Source: Bacteroidia bacterium
GTDB taxonomy: Bacteria; Bacteroidota; Bacteroidia; Cytophagales; Cyclobacteriaceae
Direction of reading: 5' to 3'
Length of the DNA stretch: 9,228 nt
Assembly (NCBI GenBank): GCA_025356795.1
Contig: JANXRR010000209.1
Location: 1-9,228, forward strand
Shown in pieces: positions 7,055 to 9,228 of this stretch. Positions within the stretch are counted from its first letter, which is position 1; each line of letters starts with the position of its first letter. Below the pieces are notes generated by a model that was not told where the DNA came from, made no database searches, and saw nothing but the letters and a program-made list of their open reading frames with translations. The position numbers and the translations under genes were made by a program.

Positions 7055-7483
7055 ATGGGAAGTGTAAAAAACATTTTAGATGCCAAAGGGTACTCCATTT
7101 TTTCGGTAGAATCCACCATCACAGTTTATCAAGCTATTGAATTAATGTGTGAAAAAAATATTGGCGGCCTACTTATTGTCGATAATGGTAAGCTTGCTGG
7201 TATTTTTACTGAACGAGATTATGCTCGTAAATTAATTCTTAAAGGAAAATCTTCAAGAGAGACATTAATTGGGGAGTTAATGACCCCTAATCCCTTTACA
7301 GTTAACACTCAAAGTAGTATTGAGGAATGTATGCAAATCATGTCTGATCGCCATTTTCGTCACTTGCCTGTCGTAGACGATGGAAAGCTAATGGGAATGA
7401 TTTCTATTGGCGATGTAGTTCGACAAGTTATTAATGATCAGAAATCAATCATTGAACATTTACAGCAGTATATCGCACAGTGA
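7055..7483 (+). CDS. Stand-alone tandem CBS-domain protein
   Basis: A 142-residue soluble protein consisting almost only of a CBS pair (Bateman module). CBS1 covers about residues 8-62 and has the phosphate-contact type motif GIFTERDYARK. CBS2 covers about 75-130 and has HLPVVDDGKLMGMISIGDVV. A linker with ELMTPNPFTV lies between them, and a short helical tail (IIEHLQQYIAQ) follows. CBS pairs of this size usually bind adenine nucleotides and regulate partners. No enzymatic domain is attached, so the target is unknown. The start ATG gives the normal N-terminus of this family (VKNILDAKG). The gene has its own strong terminator 20 bp downstream and appears monocistronic. Nothing links it to the export genes upstream. 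Confidence 0.92.
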   Translation: MGSVKNILDAKGYSIFSVESTITVYQAIELMCEKNIGGLLIVDNGKLAGIFTERDYARKLILKGKSSRETLIGELMTPNPFTVNTQSSIEECMQIMSDRHFRHLPVVDDGKLMGMISIGDVVRQVINDQKSIIEHLQQYIAQ

Positions 7484-7503
7484 TAAAGTATTGCGATTTT
7501 TTT

Positions 7504-7527
7504 AAAGCCTCGTGAGAGGCTTTTTTT
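7504..7527 (+). terminator. Rho-independent terminator of the CBS gene
   Basis: A perfect 8-bp stem AAAGCCTC/GAGGCTTT (7504-7511 and 7516-7523) closes on a GTGA (GNRA-type) tetraloop, with a run of seven T at 7521-7527. It begins 20 bp after the CBS stop codon. This is the clearest terminator in the window. Confidence 0.92.
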
Positions 7528-7685
7528 ATCTCATATAAAACCACTTTAATTAAGTGATGTTGTTTTATGCCGAGTGCTTAATCTTTTATTTCCGAGCAGA
7601 TAAATAAAATTTGCTTAATACTATCATTATCAGTAATTTAGTGGCTCTAATCTCATTTTTTAAACTAACTATAATTTTTTTGGCT

Positions 7686-8534
7686 ATGAGATCTATTTGG
7701 AAAGGCCACATTCAATTTTCACTTGTCACAATTCCTGTAAGGATCTATAATGCCATTGATACAGCGCAGTCAATAAGTTTTAATCTTCTTACCAAGGAAG
7801 GGCACAACCCCGTTGGTTATGAGAAGAAGGACAAAGTAACGGGCAAAATTTTACGAGGTGAAGACATAACTAAAGGTTATGAATATGAACCTGGTCAATT
7901 TGTAATAATTGAACAAGAAGACTTTGACAAAGTAAAACTAAAAAGTACCAAAGTAATTGAAATAGACGGTTTTATTAAAAGCGAGGAGGTGCATCCAACA
8001 CTTTTTGAATCTCCCTACTTTATTGGGCCTGATGGTGATATAGCGGCTAAAACTTATGGCCTGCTTTGTAACACCTTGAAAGAATCTGGTAAGATGGGCA
8101 TTGGTAAAGTAGTGCTTAGAGATAGAGAAACCCCGATTTTAATTTCTCCACATGAAAGAGGCATGCTTATGTACAGGTTGAGGTATCCTAGTGAAATTAA
8201 GAACATTAATGAAGTGCCCAGTTTAGTAGAAGTTAAAACTGATGCTGAGCAATTGAAGCTTGCCAAAATGCTTGTGGATTCTATGAGTGTCAAATTCTCG
8301 AAAATAGAAATGAAAGACAACTATTATGATGCCCTTAAGGCTATTATAGATGCCAAAATTGCGGGTAAGGAAATAGTGACTGTTACAGAAGAAGAACCGA
8401 AGGTTATTGATATTATGACTGCCCTTAAAAAGAGTATAGAACAAGCCAAGCAAAAGCCAATGGAAAAGGCGAAAGGCTCTGTGGAAAAGCTGGAGAAGGC
8501 TACGCTCAAAGTTTCAAGGCGAAAAGCCAGTTAA
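7686..8534 (+). CDS. ku: Non-homologous end-joining protein Ku
   Basis: A 282-residue homolog of bacterial Ku, the homodimeric ring that binds DNA double-strand ends and recruits ligase LigD in non-homologous end joining. The N-terminus (MRSIWKGHIQFSLVTIPVRI) is the standard Ku start. Other family segments are ITKGYEYEPGQFVIIEQEDF (61-80), FESPYFIGPDGD (107-118), KMGIGKVVLRDRE (136-148) and DNYYDALKAIIDAKIAGKEI (211-230). After about residue 245 comes a lysine-rich tail, as in other bacterial Ku proteins where such tails help DNA binding. A longer frame opens at TTG 7611, but its extra 25 residues are hydrophobic, unlike Ku, and are rejected; ATG 7686 is chosen. No ligD is in the window. A TPR protein with a clamp-binding-type motif follows after 135 bp. 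Confidence 0.95.
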   Translation: MRSIWKGHIQFSLVTIPVRIYNAIDTAQSISFNLLTKEGHNPVGYEKKDKVTGKILRGEDITKGYEYEPGQFVIIEQEDFDKVKLKSTKVIEIDGFIKSEEVHPTLFESPYFIGPDGDIAAKTYGLLCNTLKESGKMGIGKVVLRDRETPILISPHERGMLMYRLRYPSEIKNINEVPSLVEVKTDAEQLKLAKMLVDSMSVKFSKIEMKDNYYDALKAIIDAKIAGKEIVTVTEEEPKVIDIMTALKKSIEQAKQKPMEKAKGSVEKLEKATLKVSRRKAS

Positions 8535-8563
8535 TTTAAATGAGATTAAAATGAAATAGATGA

Positions 8564-8610
8564 TTCAGCAATGGCTGAACAAGACAATTAATATTTTCAT
8601 TTGGTCTTGT
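8564..8610 (+). terminator. Two adjacent hairpins after ku, possible terminator
   Basis: The first hairpin is TTCAGC-AATG-GCTGAA (8564-8579). The second has arms ACAAGAC (8579-8585) and GTCTTGT (8604-8610) around an 18-nt AT-rich loop, followed only by CTTTAAAT. The T-tail is poor and the loop large, so termination is uncertain. The pair lies 30 bp after the ku stop, in the gap before the TPR gene. Confidence 0.35.
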
Positions 8611-8669
8611 CTTTAAATGCTATAACTTATAATTCTAACATCTTTAATCTAAAACCTTAAATTTGCCTT

Positions 8670-9228
8670 ATGGCAAAGGTTGTCAAGTTTCCAAATCCTT
8701 CACTTCAAAAATTCGGATTTAAACCCGCTAGAAAGAAGCGAGCCTCCAGTAGCAGAGGCCAGCTTAGCCTATTTTCTGGCGCCAAAGTAGTTAACATAAA
8801 TACTTACTCTCCTTTTGAGGAAGCATTAGTGTTGGATGAATTAGGGGACGAGAGGGCTAAAGGAATGTATTTGAAAGCTATAGAGAATGGAGAAGGGTTA
8901 GCTGATTCGTATTGCAACTTAGGAATATTAGAATCGGACGAGAAGAACTACAGTAAAGCCATCGATTACTTTACACTTTGCTTGAAGGAAGAGCCAAGGC
9001 ACTTTGAAGCCCATTACAACCTTGCCAACTTGTATGCCGAAATTGGTAATTTTCACTTAGCCAAAATCCATTACAAAACGTCAATTGAAATTGAGCCAGA
9101 TTTCCCGAATAGTTACTTCAACTTAGGTTTGGCTTACGCCATGAACAAGGAAGTAGAAGCGGCTATTCAAGCCATGCTTAAGTACCGCAGCCTGGCTGCA
9201 CATGAGGATAGGACATTTGCAGAGGAGC
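8670..9228 (+). CDS. TPR-repeat protein with N-terminal QLSLF clamp-binding-type motif (3' partial)
   Basis: An open frame from ATG 8670 runs past the right edge; 186 codons are visible. Residues 1-36 are basic and probably disordered (FKPARKKRASSSRG) and include QLSLF at 31-35 (8760-8774), an exact match to the QL[S/D]LF consensus by which bacterial proteins bind the beta sliding clamp. After a linker (PFEEALVLDELGDERAKGMYL, about 48-68, possibly itself helical) come three TPR-like helix pairs: about 78-111 (ADSYCNLGILE), 112-145 (FEAHYNLANLYAEIGNFHLA) and 146-180 (PNSYFNLGLAYAMNKEVEAA). TPRs make protein contacts, so this looks like an adaptor. The position 135 bp after ku suggests a DNA-repair link, but the family is not one I can name and the C-terminus is unseen. 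TAAATTTG at 8658-8665 matches the Bacteroidota -7 box but lies only 4 bp before the ATG and has no -33 partner, so I do not call a promoter. Confidence 0.85.
   Translation, partial: MAKVVKFPNPSLQKFGFKPARKKRASSSRGQLSLFSGAKVVNINTYSPFEEALVLDELGDERAKGMYLKAIENGEGLADSYCNLGILESDEKNYSKAIDYFTLCLKEEPRHFEAHYNLANLYAEIGNFHLAKIHYKTSIEIEPDFPNSYFNLGLAYAMNKEVEAAIQAMLKYRSLAAHEDRTFAEE

Noticed and set aside
7542..7556. CACTT-TAATT-AAGTG inverted repeat upstream of ku as an operator
   Set aside because: Arms of only 5 bp in AT-rich DNA are expected by chance, and no regulator is nearby to support a role.
7611..7685. N-terminal extension of Ku from TTG 7611
   Set aside because: It adds 25 hydrophobic residues unlike Ku. 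The ATG at 7686 gives the standard Ku N-terminus.
1..9228. CRISPR array, tRNA, rRNA or riboswitch
   Set aside because: I saw no regularly spaced direct repeats, no cloverleaf-like segment and no known aptamer consensus in the gaps.

Overview
The window looks like chromosomal DNA of a member of the Bacteroidota, most likely Cytophagales-like. The signs are AT-rich DNA, no Shine-Dalgarno sites in front of most genes, a double-glycine leader of the Bacteroidota type, and a large exported protein with a CarboxypepD_reg-like N-terminus and a TonB-plug-like C-terminus. All convincing genes are on the + strand. The species assignment is inference.

Region 1 (1-6694) is a peptide maturation and export locus. 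It opens with the end of a fused C39-like / VKOR / thioredoxin protein, a predicted disulfide-forming membrane enzyme. Its reading frame is broken at a T6 run (244-249), so it appears as two pieces (3-263 and 323-1393). Next is a short gene of 45 codons (1481-1618). It encodes a peptide with a double-glycine leader (GG at residues 24-25) and a 20-residue core with four cysteines. A strong 13-bp hairpin with a T-rich tail follows. Then come a peptidase-containing ABC transporter (PCAT) with an intact C39 protease triad (1747-3975) and, 28 bp later, an exported 896-residue protein with a carboxypeptidase-regulatory-like domain, a macroglobulin-like segment and a TonB-plug-like domain but no beta-barrel (4004-6694). 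Proposed logic (inference): the peptide is ribosomally made, the transporter cuts its leader and exports the core, the VKOR-thioredoxin protein pairs its cysteines, and the large exported protein acts in the envelope. No HlyD-type adaptor is inside the window.

Region 2 (6695-7054) is intergenic. It holds a cluster of short palindromes arranged as a larger imperfect inverted repeat, REP/BIME-like, and then a hairpin plus T-run.

Region 3 (7055-9228) starts with a stand-alone two-CBS-domain protein that ends in a textbook terminator. It continues with the DNA-end-binding protein Ku (start best placed at 7686). Last is the first 186 codons of a TPR protein that runs off the window. Its basic N-terminal tail carries QLSLF, an exact match to the bacterial beta-sliding-clamp binding consensus, which next to Ku hints at a DNA replication or repair role.

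The most novel item is the small four-cysteine precursor peptide together with its apparently dedicated oxidation and export genes. The clamp-motif TPR protein beside Ku is second.
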